A DNA stretch of 64,000 nucleotides from Rhizobium sp. Root1203 (GCF_001424945.1 NZ_LMCW01000023.1:220891-284890); one strand, 5' to 3'; shown: positions 45,810 through 54,593, numbered from the stretch's first letter. Notes: generated by a model not told the origin, from the letters alone. Program-made: numbers and translations.

Positions 45810-46379
45810 TCACTTCTTCTTTTTCGGCTTGTCCGGCACAATGCCCGGCTCTTCGTCCGGATCCTCTACGAGGCCGGCCGCCAGCGGATCGATGGTGATC
45901 TTGCCGCCGTCGAGATCGATCTCCAAAACAGACGCCTCGGAGAAGGGGATGAGCACCGGGCGCTTGCCGGGACCCTTGAGCTCGAGAAGGTCGCCTGCGC
46001 CGAAGTCGAAGACGCCGGTTACCGTGCCGTAGCTGATGCCTTGATCGTCCAGCGCTTCCAGCCCCTCGAGGTCGGCATAGAAAAATTCGTCCTCCTCCAG
46101 TTCCTCGTCCGGCAGGTTGTCGCGCTCGACGTACAGCTCCAGCCCGTTCAGGGCTTCGGCTGCATTGCGGTCGTTGATGCCGCGGAAGCGAACGACGACG
46201 ACGGTCTTCGCCTCGCGGATTTCGAGGATCTCGAAGCTGCGGCCGTCGAGGCTGTGCAAATGGCCGTAGTCGCCAAGGGCCGTCGGGTCGGCGGTGTAGG
46301 CCTTGGCGCGCACTTCGCCACGAAGGCCTTGCGCGCCGCCGATGGTTGCCATCAGCACAGGGTTTTCAAGCTTTGTCAT
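45810..46379 (-). CDS. rimM: Ribosome maturation factor RimM
   Basis: A 189-residue 30S maturation factor. Seen: N-terminal RimM barrel starting ENPVLMATIGGAQGLRGEVR, RFRGINDRNAAEALNGLELYV-type linker, and the C-terminal PRC barrel with EFFYADLEGLEALD and VLIPFSEASVLEIDLDGG. ATG 46379 is chosen because AGGA lies 6 bases upstream; ATG 46391 is an alternative. An acidic then Lys-rich tail ends the protein (DKPKKKK). Confidence 0.93.
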   Translation of the reverse strand: MTKLENPVLMATIGGAQGLRGEVRAKAYTADPTALGDYGHLHSLDGRSFEILEIREAKTVVVVRFRGINDRNAAEALNGLELYVERDNLPDEELEEDEFFYADLEGLEALDDQGISYGTVTGVFDFGAGDLLELKGPGKRPVLIPFSEASVLEIDLDGGKITIDPLAAGLVEDPDEEPGIVPDKPKKKK

Positions 46380-46447
46380 GGCGTCCTTCATGTGAAGCCG
46401 GAAATCTGATTTTCTCATAAACGAAGTCGGACGGAATGGAAACGAAA

Positions 46448-46475
46448 ACGGGCGGCATGTCGCCATGCCGCCCGT
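46448..46475 (-). terminator. Terminator/attenuator between rpsP and rimM
   Basis: A perfect 12-bp stem with a 4-base loop (46448-46459 with 46464-46475), followed on the minus strand by TTTTCGTTT. It lies 20 bases after the rpsP stop and would partly end transcription, giving more S16 than RimM and TrmD. Confidence 0.8.
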
Positions 46476-46495
46476 TCGATCAGAAACGACCCGAA

Positions 46496-46864
46496 TTATT
46501 CTGCGGAAGCAGCAGCTTCGGCAGCGTCAGCAACCTTCTGAGCCTTTTCAGCAGCACGCTCCTGGGCGCGCTTGCCTGGCTTTGCCTTCTCCGGGTTGTT
46601 CTTGACTTCGCGCTTTGCAAGGCCAGCCTCATTGAGGAAGCGCAGAACGCGGTCGGTCGGCTGTGCGCCCTGTTCGAGCCAATGCTTGATGCGGTCGCCG
46701 TCCAGCTTGACGCGGGCGTCGTTGTCCTTGGCGAGCATCGGGTTCCACGAGCCGAGGTTTTCGAGGAAGCGGCCGTCGCGCGGCGAACGGGCGTCGGCGA
46801 GAACGATGTGGTAGTACGGGCGCTTCTTGGAACCACCGCGGGCGAGACGAATTTTCAGTGCCAT
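46496..46864 (-). CDS. rpsP: 30S ribosomal protein S16
   Basis: 122 residues. The core (1-80) has ALKIRLARGGSKKRPYYHIVLAD, shortened here, FLENLGSWNPM and WLEQGAQPTDRVLRFL, as in all S16 proteins. The last 35 residues are a Lys/Ala/Glu-rich tail not found in the 82-residue E. coli protein. First gene of rpsP-rimM-trmD, with an attenuator hairpin just behind it. Confidence 0.96.
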   Translation of the reverse strand: MALKIRLARGGSKKRPYYHIVLADARSPRDGRFLENLGSWNPMLAKDNDARVKLDGDRIKHWLEQGAQPTDRVLRFLNEAGLAKREVKNNPEKAKPGKRAQERAAEKAQKVADAAEAAASAE

Positions 46865-46913
46865 TTTCTATACTCCTTGGACTTTTCTGGACCGCCTTGT
46901 TTGGCGGTATGGT

Positions 46914-47234
46914 TCATTTTGCGGCGGTGCCGTTTCCGGCGTGATCCGCTGCGATCTGCTCATGGTGCCGGATGACTTCCTTGATGACGAAGTTCAGGAA
47001 CTTCTCGGCGAAATCCGGGTCCAGATTGGCATCCTTCGCCAGGTGGCGTAGGCGTTCAATCTGGTATTCCTCGCGCGCCGGATCGGCCGGCGGCAATTTG
47101 TATTTGGCCTTGAGAACGCCGACCTCTTTGGTGCAGCGGAATCGTTCGGCCAGGATATGGACGAGTGCCGCGTCGATGTTGTCGATCGACTGGCGGTAGC
47201 TCGCAAGCTGGGCTTTGATTTCAGGATCATTCAT
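46914..47234 (-). CDS. Chorismate mutase (AroQ type)
   Basis: A 106-residue all-helical chorismate mutase that converts chorismate to prephenate for Phe/Tyr synthesis. Seen: LASYRQSIDNIDAALVHILAERF with the active-site Arg and the long first helix, TKEVGVLKAKYKLPPADPARE with the second active-site Arg/Lys, and FLNFVIKEVIRHHEQI as third helix. It lies between ffh and rpsP, a position conserved in rhizobia. No fused prephenate dehydratase or dehydrogenase is present. Confidence 0.92.
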   Translation of the reverse strand: MNDPEIKAQLASYRQSIDNIDAALVHILAERFRCTKEVGVLKAKYKLPPADPAREEYQIERLRHLAKDANLDPDFAEKFLNFVIKEVIRHHEQIAADHAGNGTAAK

Positions 47235-47250
47235 CGTTTACGCGACCCCT

Positions 47251-48822
47251 TCACTTCTTCTTGGGCAATCCGGGAAGGCCCGGGAAACCACCGCCGAGGC
47301 CCGGCAGCTTCGCGCCGCCGAGACCGGGCATACCACCCGGCATGCCACCGAGACCCGGCATACCGCCAGGCTTTCCGAGACCGGCGGCTTCGGCCTGCTT
47401 CTGGAGCGCCTCGAGCTGCTTCGGGTCGATGTTCGACAGGTCGGGCATGCCGCCCCCAAGGCCACCCAGGCCCATCTTGCCGGCAAGGCCGCCCATCATC
47501 TGCTTCATCATGCCGCCTTTGCCCTTGCCGCCCATCATCTTCATCATGTCCGCCATCTGGCGGTGCATTTTGAGAAGCTTGTTGATGTCGGAGGCGTCGG
47601 TGCCGGAGCCGGCGGCGATGCGCTTCTTGCGGGAATGCTTGAGCATGTCGGGATTGGCACGCTCAGCCTTTGTCATAGAGCCGATGATAGCGATCTGGCG
47701 GCCGAACAGGCTGTCGTTGAGGCCGGCAGAGGCCATCTTGTCCTTCATGCCCGACATGCCGGGCATCATGCTCATGATACCGCCCATGCCGCCCATTTTC
47801 TGCATCTGACGCAGCTGGTCGGCGAGGTCGTTGAGGTCGAACTTGCCCTTGGCCATCTTGGCGGCCATGGCAGCCGCCTTTTCGGCGTCGATATTTTCGG
47901 CGGCACGTTCGACCAGCGAAACGATGTCGCCCATGCCGAGGATGCGGTCGGCGATACGGCGGGGATGGAATTCTTCCAGCTCGCCCATCCGTTCGCCGAC
48001 ACCGATCAGCTTGATCGGCTTGCCGGTGACGGCGCGCATCGAAAGCGCTGCGCCGCCTCGGCCGTCGCCGTCCATGCGGGTCAGGACCAGGCCAGTGATG
48101 CCGACGCGTTCGTCGAAACTGCGGGCGAGATTGACGGCGTCCTGCCCGGTCAGCGAATCCGCGACCAGCAGGATTTCATGCGGGTTCGACTTCTTCTTGA
48201 TGTCGGCCATCTCGGCCATCAAGGGCTCGTCGATATGTGTGCGGCCGGCGGTATCGAGGATAACGACGTCATGGCCGCCGAGCTTGGCGGCCTGGACCGC
48301 GCGGGCTGCGATATCCGTGGGGGATTGGCCCGATATCACCGGCAGGGTGTCGATGCTGGCCTGGGCGCCGAGCTGGCGAAGCTGCTCCTGCGCTGCCGGA
48401 CGGCGCGTGTCGAGCGATGCCATCAGCACCTTTTTCTTCTCGCGCGTCGTCAGGCGGTGCGCGATCTTTGCCGTCGTCGTCGTCTTGCCGGAGCCCTGCA
48501 GACCGACCATCATGATCACGACGGGCGCTGCGGCGTGCAGATCGACACCGACGCCTTCGCCGCCGAGCATCTCGATCAACTCGTCATGAACAATCTTGAC
48601 GACCATCTGGCCGGGCTTAATCGACTTCAGGATTTCGGCGCCGACGGCCTTTTCGCGCACACGCTCGGTGAAGCCACGTACGACGTCGAGCGCGACGTCG
48701 GCTTCCAGCAAGGCACGGCGAACCTCACGCAGCGCTGCCGAAACGTCGGCTTCCGAAAGCGCGCCACGGCCTGTCAGTCCATTCAGAATGGATCCAAGAC
48801 GGTCCTGGAGGTTTTCAAACAT
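47251..48822 (-). CDS. ffh: Signal recognition particle protein Ffh
   Basis: A 523-residue SRP GTPase that delivers nascent membrane proteins to FtsY. N domain from MFENLQDRLGSILNGL; G domain with P-loop GLQGSGKTTTTAKIA, DTRRPAAQEQLRQLG, DTAGRTHID and TRMDGDGRGGAALS; then the Met-rich M domain (about 300-430) that binds signal sequences and SRP RNA. The last 90 residues are a Gly/Met/Pro repeat tail (LGGMPGGMPGLGG). ATG 48822 follows AAGGAAG. The SRP receptor gene ftsY lies 6 kb away in this window. Confidence 0.96.
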   Translation of the reverse strand: MFENLQDRLGSILNGLTGRGALSEADVSAALREVRRALLEADVALDVVRGFTERVREKAVGAEILKSIKPGQMVVKIVHDELIEMLGGEGVGVDLHAAAPVVIMMVGLQGSGKTTTTAKIAHRLTTREKKKVLMASLDTRRPAAQEQLRQLGAQASIDTLPVISGQSPTDIAARAVQAAKLGGHDVVILDTAGRTHIDEPLMAEMADIKKKSNPHEILLVADSLTGQDAVNLARSFDERVGITGLVLTRMDGDGRGGAALSMRAVTGKPIKLIGVGERMGELEEFHPRRIADRILGMGDIVSLVERAAENIDAEKAAAMAAKMAKGKFDLNDLADQLRQMQKMGGMGGIMSMMPGMSGMKDKMASAGLNDSLFGRQIAIIGSMTKAERANPDMLKHSRKKRIAAGSGTDASDINKLLKMHRQMADMMKMMGGKGKGGMMKQMMGGLAGKMGLGGLGGGMPDLSNIDPKQLEALQKQAEAAGLGKPGGMPGLGGMPGGMPGLGGAKLPGLGGGFPGLPGLPKKK

Positions 48823-48894
48823 CGGCTCTTCCTTACAGTTTCCGGTATGGCGGAAACCTCGTGCTTTTCCGTGACGAAAACAAGACGCATAGCC

Positions 48895-48929
48895 AAAAAG
48901 CACCCGAGGGCGCATCGCGCTGTCGGGTG
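48895..48929 (-). terminator. Terminator-like hairpin in the ffh leader
   Basis: On the minus strand CACCCGA and TCGGGTG pair (48901-48907 with 48923-48929), with a nested GCG...CGC stem inside, followed by CTTTTTGG. It lies 73 bases upstream of the ffh start, where it would stop transcripts that enter ffh from the right. Confidence 0.6.
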
Positions 48930-49130
48930 TGGACCTCCGGGAACTCTTTATACCTGTCAGGGTCCCGGTCGGTGGCTCGAGTCTTGAAGCTCGTCGCAGA
49001 TTTGATCGGCGGTAAACAGGAAATCTGCCTGAGAGTCAAGGCGAAGCGGTCGAATTACCGCCTTGCGGCCTTTCAAAACCGATCGATGCAACCCAAATTC
49101 AGCTCCCGCCCATTTTGAGGCCACTGCCTT
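48930..49130 (-). other. Non-coding stretch upstream of ffh; candidate terminated small RNA or leader
   Basis: About 200 bases without a gene, between ffh and the divergent metallo-hydrolase. On the minus strand there is a TTGACT -35-like box (about 49036-49041), and further down a possible stem (GACC/GGTC with CGGGA/TCCCG, about 48931-48967) just before the terminator hairpin. This would give a structured RNA of roughly 100 bases. The conserved SRP RNA tetraloop motif is not seen, so it should not be called ffs. Confidence 0.35.
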
Positions 49131-50138
49131 ATGCTAAGTGCCAAACCGAAAAATCCCTACTACCAAGGTCCGGTCTCGGACCACTTCGACGGTACCTATT
49201 TCTTCAATCCCGGCGGCATCGAGCCGCTGGGATTTCGCGATCTCCTGAAATGGCAGTTCGGAGGTGGTCGCAATCGCTGGCCGAAGCAGGTCGTCAGCCC
49301 GTTTCCAACGGCAAGGCCGGAAGCCCGCATTTTCGGCGAGGGGTTGCGCGTCACCATGGTTGGGCATGCCTCGATGCTGATCCAGGTGGACGGCCTTAAT
49401 ATATTGACCGATCCTCTATGGTCGGAGCGCGCCAGTCCCTTCCGCCGGGCCGGTCCGAAACGCGTCGTCTCGCCGGGCATCCGTTTCGAGGATCTGCCGC
49501 CGATCGATCTCGTCCTGGTTTCACACAATCACTACGACCATCTCGACGTCGCAACGCTCAAGCGGCTTCACGCGACGCATCGTCCGCATATCATCACGCC
49601 GCTCGGCAACGACACGATTATTCGCCGTGCTTTGCCGGACGCACGCATGAGTGCCATGGACTGGGGCGAACGTACCACTATTTCGGCGGGCATCACGATT
49701 GATGCAGAGCCCGTGCATCACTGGTCGGCGCGCGGTGCGGGAGACCGCCGCATGGCCCTTTGGGCAGCCTTTGTCCTTTCGACGCCGGTGGGCAAGATCT
49801 ACCACGTTGGCGACACCGGCTTTCACAAGGGCGCCAACTACAAGGTTGCCCGTGAGAAACATGGCGGTTTCCGCCTCGCGATCCTGCCTTTCGGAGCTTA
49901 CGAGCCTCGCTGGTTCATGAAGGGCCAACACCAGAACCCGGAGGAAGCGGTTGCCGGGATGCTTTTGAGCAATGCAGCCCACGTGGCGGGGCATCACTTT
50001 GCAACATTCCAGCTGACCGACGAAGCGATCGACGCACCGGTCGCTGCGCTTGAGGCAGCGCTCCGCGAGCAGGGCATCGCGCCGGGGCGATTCCGTCCGC
50101 TGAGGGCCGGCGAGGTATTCGATGTGCCCGTGGCGTAA
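49131..50138 (+). CDS. MBL-fold metallo-hydrolase (UlaG/NAPE-PLD-like)
   Basis: A 335-residue metallo-beta-lactamase-fold hydrolase. Seen: VTMVGHASMLIQVDGLNILTDPLW, shortened here, the metal-binding SHNHYDHLD (HxHxDH), further ligands in VHHWSARG and HVGDTGFHKG, and the C-terminal HHFATFQLTDE that supplies the last His. The N-terminal FNPGGIEPLGFRDLLKWQFG and the Trp-rich ligand region match the NAPE-PLD/RomA-like group, suggesting a phosphodiester or lipid substrate. No signal peptide. Convergent with the EF-G-like gene, 14 bases apart. Confidence 0.85.
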   Translation: MLSAKPKNPYYQGPVSDHFDGTYFFNPGGIEPLGFRDLLKWQFGGGRNRWPKQVVSPFPTARPEARIFGEGLRVTMVGHASMLIQVDGLNILTDPLWSERASPFRRAGPKRVVSPGIRFEDLPPIDLVLVSHNHYDHLDVATLKRLHATHRPHIITPLGNDTIIRRALPDARMSAMDWGERTTISAGITIDAEPVHHWSARGAGDRRMALWAAFVLSTPVGKIYHVGDTGFHKGANYKVAREKHGGFRLAILPFGAYEPRWFMKGQHQNPEEAVAGMLLSNAAHVAGHHFATFQLTDEAIDAPVAALEAALREQGIAPGRFRPLRAGEVFDVPVA

Positions 50139-50152
50139 CATGTCGCCCTTCG

Positions 50153-52111
50153 TCAGCCCGGGTGTGTTCCCGCACCGTGCGCGTGGATGATGGCCTCGGC
50201 CTCCTTGCCGTATAGTTCCTCGAAATGGTCGAAGGTCTTGGAGAAATATCCGATCCCCTGCGTGGCAGAGCGCAGGGTTCGCGCCAGTTCCTCGAGTGTC
50301 CCGCCGGGTACGAGCGCGCGAAAGACATCCCATCCCTTGGCGTTTTCATCGCGATCGAATCCCAGCACTTGTCCTCGCAACGAGGATACGATCGCTACGA
50401 CGCCCCCGGAGAAGACCGATGGGATATGGATCTCGACCCGTGCCACCGGCTGCATCAGCACGGCTGCCGCCTGTGACAAGGCCTGCTTGACGCCCATCTT
50501 CGCGGCAGCGCGAAAAGCAAACTCGGAACTGTCGACGGAATGGTATTGACCGTCGGTGAGTGTCACCTCGACGTCGATCACCTGAAAGCCGAGCGGGCCT
50601 TTCTCCATCGCCTCGCGGGCTCCCGCCTCCACCGCCGGTATGTAATTTCGGGGAACTGTGCCGCCCTTCACCGTCTCTCCAAACGTGAACCCCTGGCCAC
50701 GCTCGTTCGGGCGGACGCTCAGCTGCACGTCCGCGAATTGTCCGGCGCCGCCTGTCTGCTTGCGATGGCGGTAGTGGATGTTCGAGGGTTTCGATATGGT
50801 TTCACGATAGACCGGGTTCGGCGACCGGTCTGTTACCTCCACCCGGAAGACATCCGACAACGTCTTGCGAAGATCGCGAAGATGGACGGGGCCTTGCGCG
50901 CAGATCAGCTGTGCGCCCGTTCCCTCCTCCTGCATCACCTTCAGCCCGCGATCCGTCTCGGCAAGCTTTGCGAGCGTTGCCGAAAGCTTGGTCTCGTCGC
51001 GTTCGCTGCCGGGCACGAGGATGCGCTCCAGCATCGGTGTCGGCGGCTCGGTCCATTCCGGCGGTGCTGCTGCCGCTGCGGTGGTCAGTAGGGCGGGTAC
51101 CGGCAGATGGTCCGATTTGATGGCGCCGAAGACCTGGCCGGCCGGAATGCTTCCCGCCAGCGGGCGCCCGGTGCCCGCTTCCTGTATGGCTCCCAGCCCA
51201 GCGCCGCCGAGCGTCGCGCCTTGCTTCAATCCATCGCCCAGCGCGCGCACCAGCACTGTCTTGCCGATGTTGGCGCGGTGGTGTGCGTGAAAGCTGACGG
51301 CGAGCAATGCGCTTTCATCGAGGCTGCCGGCCACGGCAAGGCGGCCACGAAGTGCCACAACCGGCGGTGCCTCGTGACGCAGTGCCTTCATCAGCCGCTT
51401 GATGCCGTTGCTGTGCGAGGCGGCGCCGAAGAGGACGGGAATGATCCTGTTTTCCTTCAGCGTGCGCGAGGCGATGGCGAAGAGCGCGTCGCTCGCGGGC
51501 TCACGATCTTCGATGAGTTCTTCCAGAAGCCAATCGTCGAATTCGGAAAGCTGTTCCAACAACTCGGCGCGCGCTTCGTGCTCTCGTTCCGCCGAGCTGT
51601 CGGGAAGTTCAACGAGTGCGGATGGCTGGCCCTCGCGGTAACGCCAGGCGCGCTCCGAAATCAGGTCGCAGCTGCCGACGATCGTATCGCCCTCGCGGAT
51701 CGGCACCTGCCTGAGGATGAGCGGGTGGCTTGAATAGGCCTGTAGCGAGGCGATGACATCGCGAAGGCGTCCCTGTGGCTCGTCGATACGATTGACGAAC
51801 AGAATGCAGGGTGTTCCCGAGGCTTCGACAGCCCGCAGGTAAGGTGCGGCCAAAACGGCCTCGTCAGGGGCGGGCGAGACGCAGAGAATACAGGCGTCGC
51901 TTGCCAGGAGCGCATCCTGGGCAAGCGCCAGGGATTCGTTCGTGCCTGGCGTATCCAGCGCGCACCATGTTTCGCCTCCGAAGTCGAATTCCGTGAGGCT
52001 CGATCCGTACGGAGAGACAGATTTTCTCGGGGTGCCTTCCAGCGCGGCCAGCTTTGCCACGAGCGTCGATTTCCCCGTCTGCGAAGGTCCAAGTACCGTG
52101 AAGCAGCGCAT
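50153..52111 (-). CDS. EF-G-like translational GTPase paralogue with degenerate G motifs
   Basis: 652 residues with the domain order of elongation factor G (G, II, III, IV, V). Seen: P-loop GPSQTGKS (8-15), G3 DTPGT, G4 NRID (107-110), domain III LAKLAETDRGLKVMQEEGTG, domain IV IHYRHRKQTGGAGQFADVQL, and domain V EIHIPSVFSGGVVAIVSSLRGQVLGF, shortened here. Canonical features are missing: the RGITI switch I motif is absent, the catalytic His of DTPGH is Thr57, and Lys of NKxD is Arg108. So GTP hydrolysis may be altered. GGGAGGA precedes ATG 52111. Role is unknown; relatives are annotated FusA2/EF-G-like. The housekeeping fusA must be elsewhere. Confidence 0.85.
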   Translation of the reverse strand: MRCFTVLGPSQTGKSTLVAKLAALEGTPRKSVSPYGSSLTEFDFGGETWCALDTPGTNESLALAQDALLASDACILCVSPAPDEAVLAAPYLRAVEASGTPCILFVNRIDEPQGRLRDVIASLQAYSSHPLILRQVPIREGDTIVGSCDLISERAWRYREGQPSALVELPDSSAEREHEARAELLEQLSEFDDWLLEELIEDREPASDALFAIASRTLKENRIIPVLFGAASHSNGIKRLMKALRHEAPPVVALRGRLAVAGSLDESALLAVSFHAHHRANIGKTVLVRALGDGLKQGATLGGAGLGAIQEAGTGRPLAGSIPAGQVFGAIKSDHLPVPALLTTAAAAAPPEWTEPPTPMLERILVPGSERDETKLSATLAKLAETDRGLKVMQEEGTGAQLICAQGPVHLRDLRKTLSDVFRVEVTDRSPNPVYRETISKPSNIHYRHRKQTGGAGQFADVQLSVRPNERGQGFTFGETVKGGTVPRNYIPAVEAGAREAMEKGPLGFQVIDVEVTLTDGQYHSVDSSEFAFRAAAKMGVKQALSQAAAVLMQPVARVEIHIPSVFSGGVVAIVSSLRGQVLGFDRDENAKGWDVFRALVPGGTLEELARTLRSATQGIGYFSKTFDHFEELYGKEAEAIIHAHGAGTHPG

Positions 52112-52401
52112 CGGCAATCCTCCCATAGCCAAGAGCACGCATCCGAAAGCAAAGAATGCCTGCAACTGAGACAAAGCGCTAGATAGTTGCGACGTTTCTT
52201 GAATACAGGGGGCGATGGTCGAGCTTGCGAGATCCTTGTTGCAGTGCTGCGGCAGGCCGCGACGAGCGGTTGCCTCCGGGATCGGAATGCCCTGCAGAGC
52301 GCGCCAGGCCCGCCGCTCATCCGTCTGGCCATTGCCGCACCCACTGGTAATTCTCGCGCATTTCCGCCATATACAGCGCAAACAGACATGGACATGAGAT
52401 G

Positions 52402-53307
52402 ATGAGCGCACCGGTCGAATTCGCGAAGATGAATGGGCTTGGAAACAAGATCCTGGTCGTCGACATGCGCGGTCGTACCGACAAGGTGACGCCGCAGGCG
52501 GCAATTGCTCTGAATGCGAGCGCCGATACGCAGTTCGATCAGATCATGGCGATCCATGATCCGAAGGCTGTGGGCACCGATGCCTGGATCGATATCTTGA
52601 ATTGCGACGGTACCAAGGCGCAGGCCTGCGGCAACGGTACACGCTGCGTGGTGCAGGCGCTGGCTGCCGAAACCGGCAAAAAGGCCTTCACGTTCCAGAC
52701 CGTCGCCGGCATCCTCAATGCCGTCGAACTCGAGGACGGGACGATTTCGGTCGACATGGGCAAGCCGGTGTTCGAGTGGGACAAGATTCCGCTTGCCGAA
52801 GAATTTTTCGATACAAGCCGAATCGAGCTGCAGATCGGGCCGATCGACAATCCCGTGCTGCATTCGCCCTCAGTCGCGTCGATGGGCAATCCGCATGCGA
52901 TCTTCTGGGTCAACCGCGATGTTATGTCGTTCGATCTCGCCCGCTTCGGGCCGTTGCTTGAAAACCATCCAATGTTTCCCGAGCGCGCCAATATCACGCT
53001 CGCCGAGGTGACTTCTCCGACATCCGTCACCACGCGCACGTGGGAGCGCGGCGCGGGGCTGACGCTTGCCTGCGGGTCGGCTGCCTGCGCAACGGCGGTT
53101 TCGGCAGCGCGCACCGGGCGCACCGGGCGCAAGGTGGCGATCAAGGTTGCCAGCAGCCCGCAGGGCGGGTCGCTCATCATCGACTGGCGCGAAAGCGACG
53201 ATCACGTCGTCATGACCGGCCCCGCAGAGTGGGAGTGGTCCGGCACCGTCGATCCATCGACCGGGCTCTGGTCCCGCAACGAAGCACAGGGGGCGGAAGC
53301 GCGGTGA
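52402..53307 (+). CDS. dapF: Diaminopimelate epimerase
   Basis: A 301-residue cofactor-free racemase that makes meso-diaminopimelate for lysine and peptidoglycan. Seen: FAKMNGLGNKILVVD at the N-terminus and the two catalytic cysteines in QACGNGTRCV and LACGSAACAT. ATG 52402 or the adjacent ATG 52399 start; the difference is one residue. Its stop overlaps the GTG start of mtaB (GTGA). Confidence 0.95.
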   Translation: MSAPVEFAKMNGLGNKILVVDMRGRTDKVTPQAAIALNASADTQFDQIMAIHDPKAVGTDAWIDILNCDGTKAQACGNGTRCVVQALAAETGKKAFTFQTVAGILNAVELEDGTISVDMGKPVFEWDKIPLAEEFFDTSRIELQIGPIDNPVLHSPSVASMGNPHAIFWVNRDVMSFDLARFGPLLENHPMFPERANITLAEVTSPTSVTTRTWERGAGLTLACGSAACATAVSAARTGRTGRKVAIKVASSPQGGSLIIDWRESDDHVVMTGPAEWEWSGTVDPSTGLWSRNEAQGAEAR

Positions 53308-54578
53308 GCGGCGTCGAGGTCATCACCTTCGGCTGTCGTCTCAACACCTACGAGTCCGAGGTGATGCGGGCGGAGGCCGAAAAGGCCGGGCTCAACAATG
53401 CCATTCTGGTGAATACCTGCGCCGTCACGGGCGAGGCCGTGCGGCAGGCACGCCAGGCGATCCGTCGGGCGCGGCGCGATAATCCGCACGCCCGCATCAT
53501 CGTCACCGGCTGTGCCGCGCAGACCGAGAAGGAGATCTTTGCCGAGATGGCCGAGGTCGATGCCGTGCTCGGCAACGAGGAGAAGCTGAAAAGCGCTTCC
53601 TACCGGGCGCTGCCGGATTTCGGCGTTTCCGCCGAAGAGAAGCTGCGCGTCAACGATATCATGAGCGTGCGCCAGACGGCGCCGCAGATGGTCAAGCACA
53701 TCGACGGACACGTGCGCGCCTTCATACAGGTACAGAACGGCTGCGATCATCGCTGCACCTTCTGCGTCATTCCCTATGGCCGCGGCAATTCGCGCTCGGT
53801 GCCGATGGGCGCCGTCGTCGATCAGGCGCGCCGGCTGGTCGAGAGCGGCTACCGCGAAATCGTCCTGACGGGCGTCGACGCCACCAGCTATGGCGCAGAC
53901 CTGCCGGGTGAACCGACGCTCGGCTTGCTTGCCAAGACGCTGCTGAAGCAGATCCCCGATATCAGGCGGCTGAGGCTTTCGTCGATCGACAGCATCGAGG
54001 CTGACAGGCATCTTTTCGACCTCATTGCCGACGAGGCGCGGTTCATGCCGCACCTGCATCTGTCGCTGCAGCATGGTGACGACATGATACTGAAGCGGAT
54101 GAAGCGCCGGCATTCGAGTGCCGATGCGCTTGCCTTTGTCAACGAGGTCAGGCGGTTGCGCCCAAATATCAGTATCGGCGCGGACATGATCGCTGGCTTT
54201 CCGACCGAGACGGAAGAGATGTTCGGCAATGCTGTGCGGCTGGCCGAAGAGGCCGGGATCGCGCGCCTGCACGTCTTTCCCTACAGCCCGCGGCCCGGTA
54301 CGCCGGCAGCCCGCATGCCGCAGCTCGACCGGGCACTCGTCAAGGAGCGGGCCGCAAGATTGCGTGCCACTGGACATCGGCTGCATCAGTCCCATCTCGA
54401 CGGCATGGTCGGAACGCGGCAATGGCTGCTGGTGGAAAACAATGGACTGGCGCATACGGAAGACTTCACGCTTGTTGCAGCGCCGGGCCTTAGCCCCCGC
54501 GCGCTGGTGCCGGTCGATATCACCGGCCACAACGGCAAGCATCTCGACATGCAATTGACGGCCGCCGACGCGGCCTGA
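53304..54578 (+). CDS. mtaB: tRNA t6A37 methylthiotransferase MtaB
   Basis: A 424-residue radical-SAM enzyme that converts t6A37 to ms2t6A37 in tRNAs reading ANN codons. Seen: the UPF0004 domain with ITFGCRLNTYESEVM, NTCAVTGEAVRQ and VTGCAAQTE carrying the auxiliary-cluster cysteines, and the radical-SAM motif GCDHRCTFCVIPYGRG (CX3CX2C). The C-terminal TRAM domain follows (about 360-424). GTG 53304 overlaps the dapF stop; the frame extends upstream only through dapF. ftsY follows 15 bases later. Confidence 0.95.
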   Translation: MSGVEVITFGCRLNTYESEVMRAEAEKAGLNNAILVNTCAVTGEAVRQARQAIRRARRDNPHARIIVTGCAAQTEKEIFAEMAEVDAVLGNEEKLKSASYRALPDFGVSAEEKLRVNDIMSVRQTAPQMVKHIDGHVRAFIQVQNGCDHRCTFCVIPYGRGNSRSVPMGAVVDQARRLVESGYREIVLTGVDATSYGADLPGEPTLGLLAKTLLKQIPDIRRLRLSSIDSIEADRHLFDLIADEARFMPHLHLSLQHGDDMILKRMKRRHSSADALAFVNEVRRLRPNISIGADMIAGFPTETEEMFGNAVRLAEEAGIARLHVFPYSPRPGTPAARMPQLDRALVKERAARLRATGHRLHQSHLDGMVGTRQWLLVENNGLAHTEDFTLVAAPGLSPRALVPVDITGHNGKHLDMQLTAADAA

Positions 54579-54593
54579 GTATACGGAATCCCC

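Noticed and set aside
47270..47370. Short direct repeats considered as a CRISPR or tandem-repeat locus
   Set aside because: They are in frame within ffh and encode its Gly/Met/Pro tail; no CRISPR array or cas gene occurs in the window.
48930..48970. Possible 4.5S SRP RNA upstream of ffh
   Set aside because: The conserved GGAA-tetraloop/asymmetric-loop motif of SRP RNA is not present, so only a generic RNA candidate is reported.
47215..48987. Open frame of 590 codons on the plus strand opposite ffh
   Set aside because: Mirror of the ffh coding sequence; His/Ala/Asp-rich composition typical of a complement frame.
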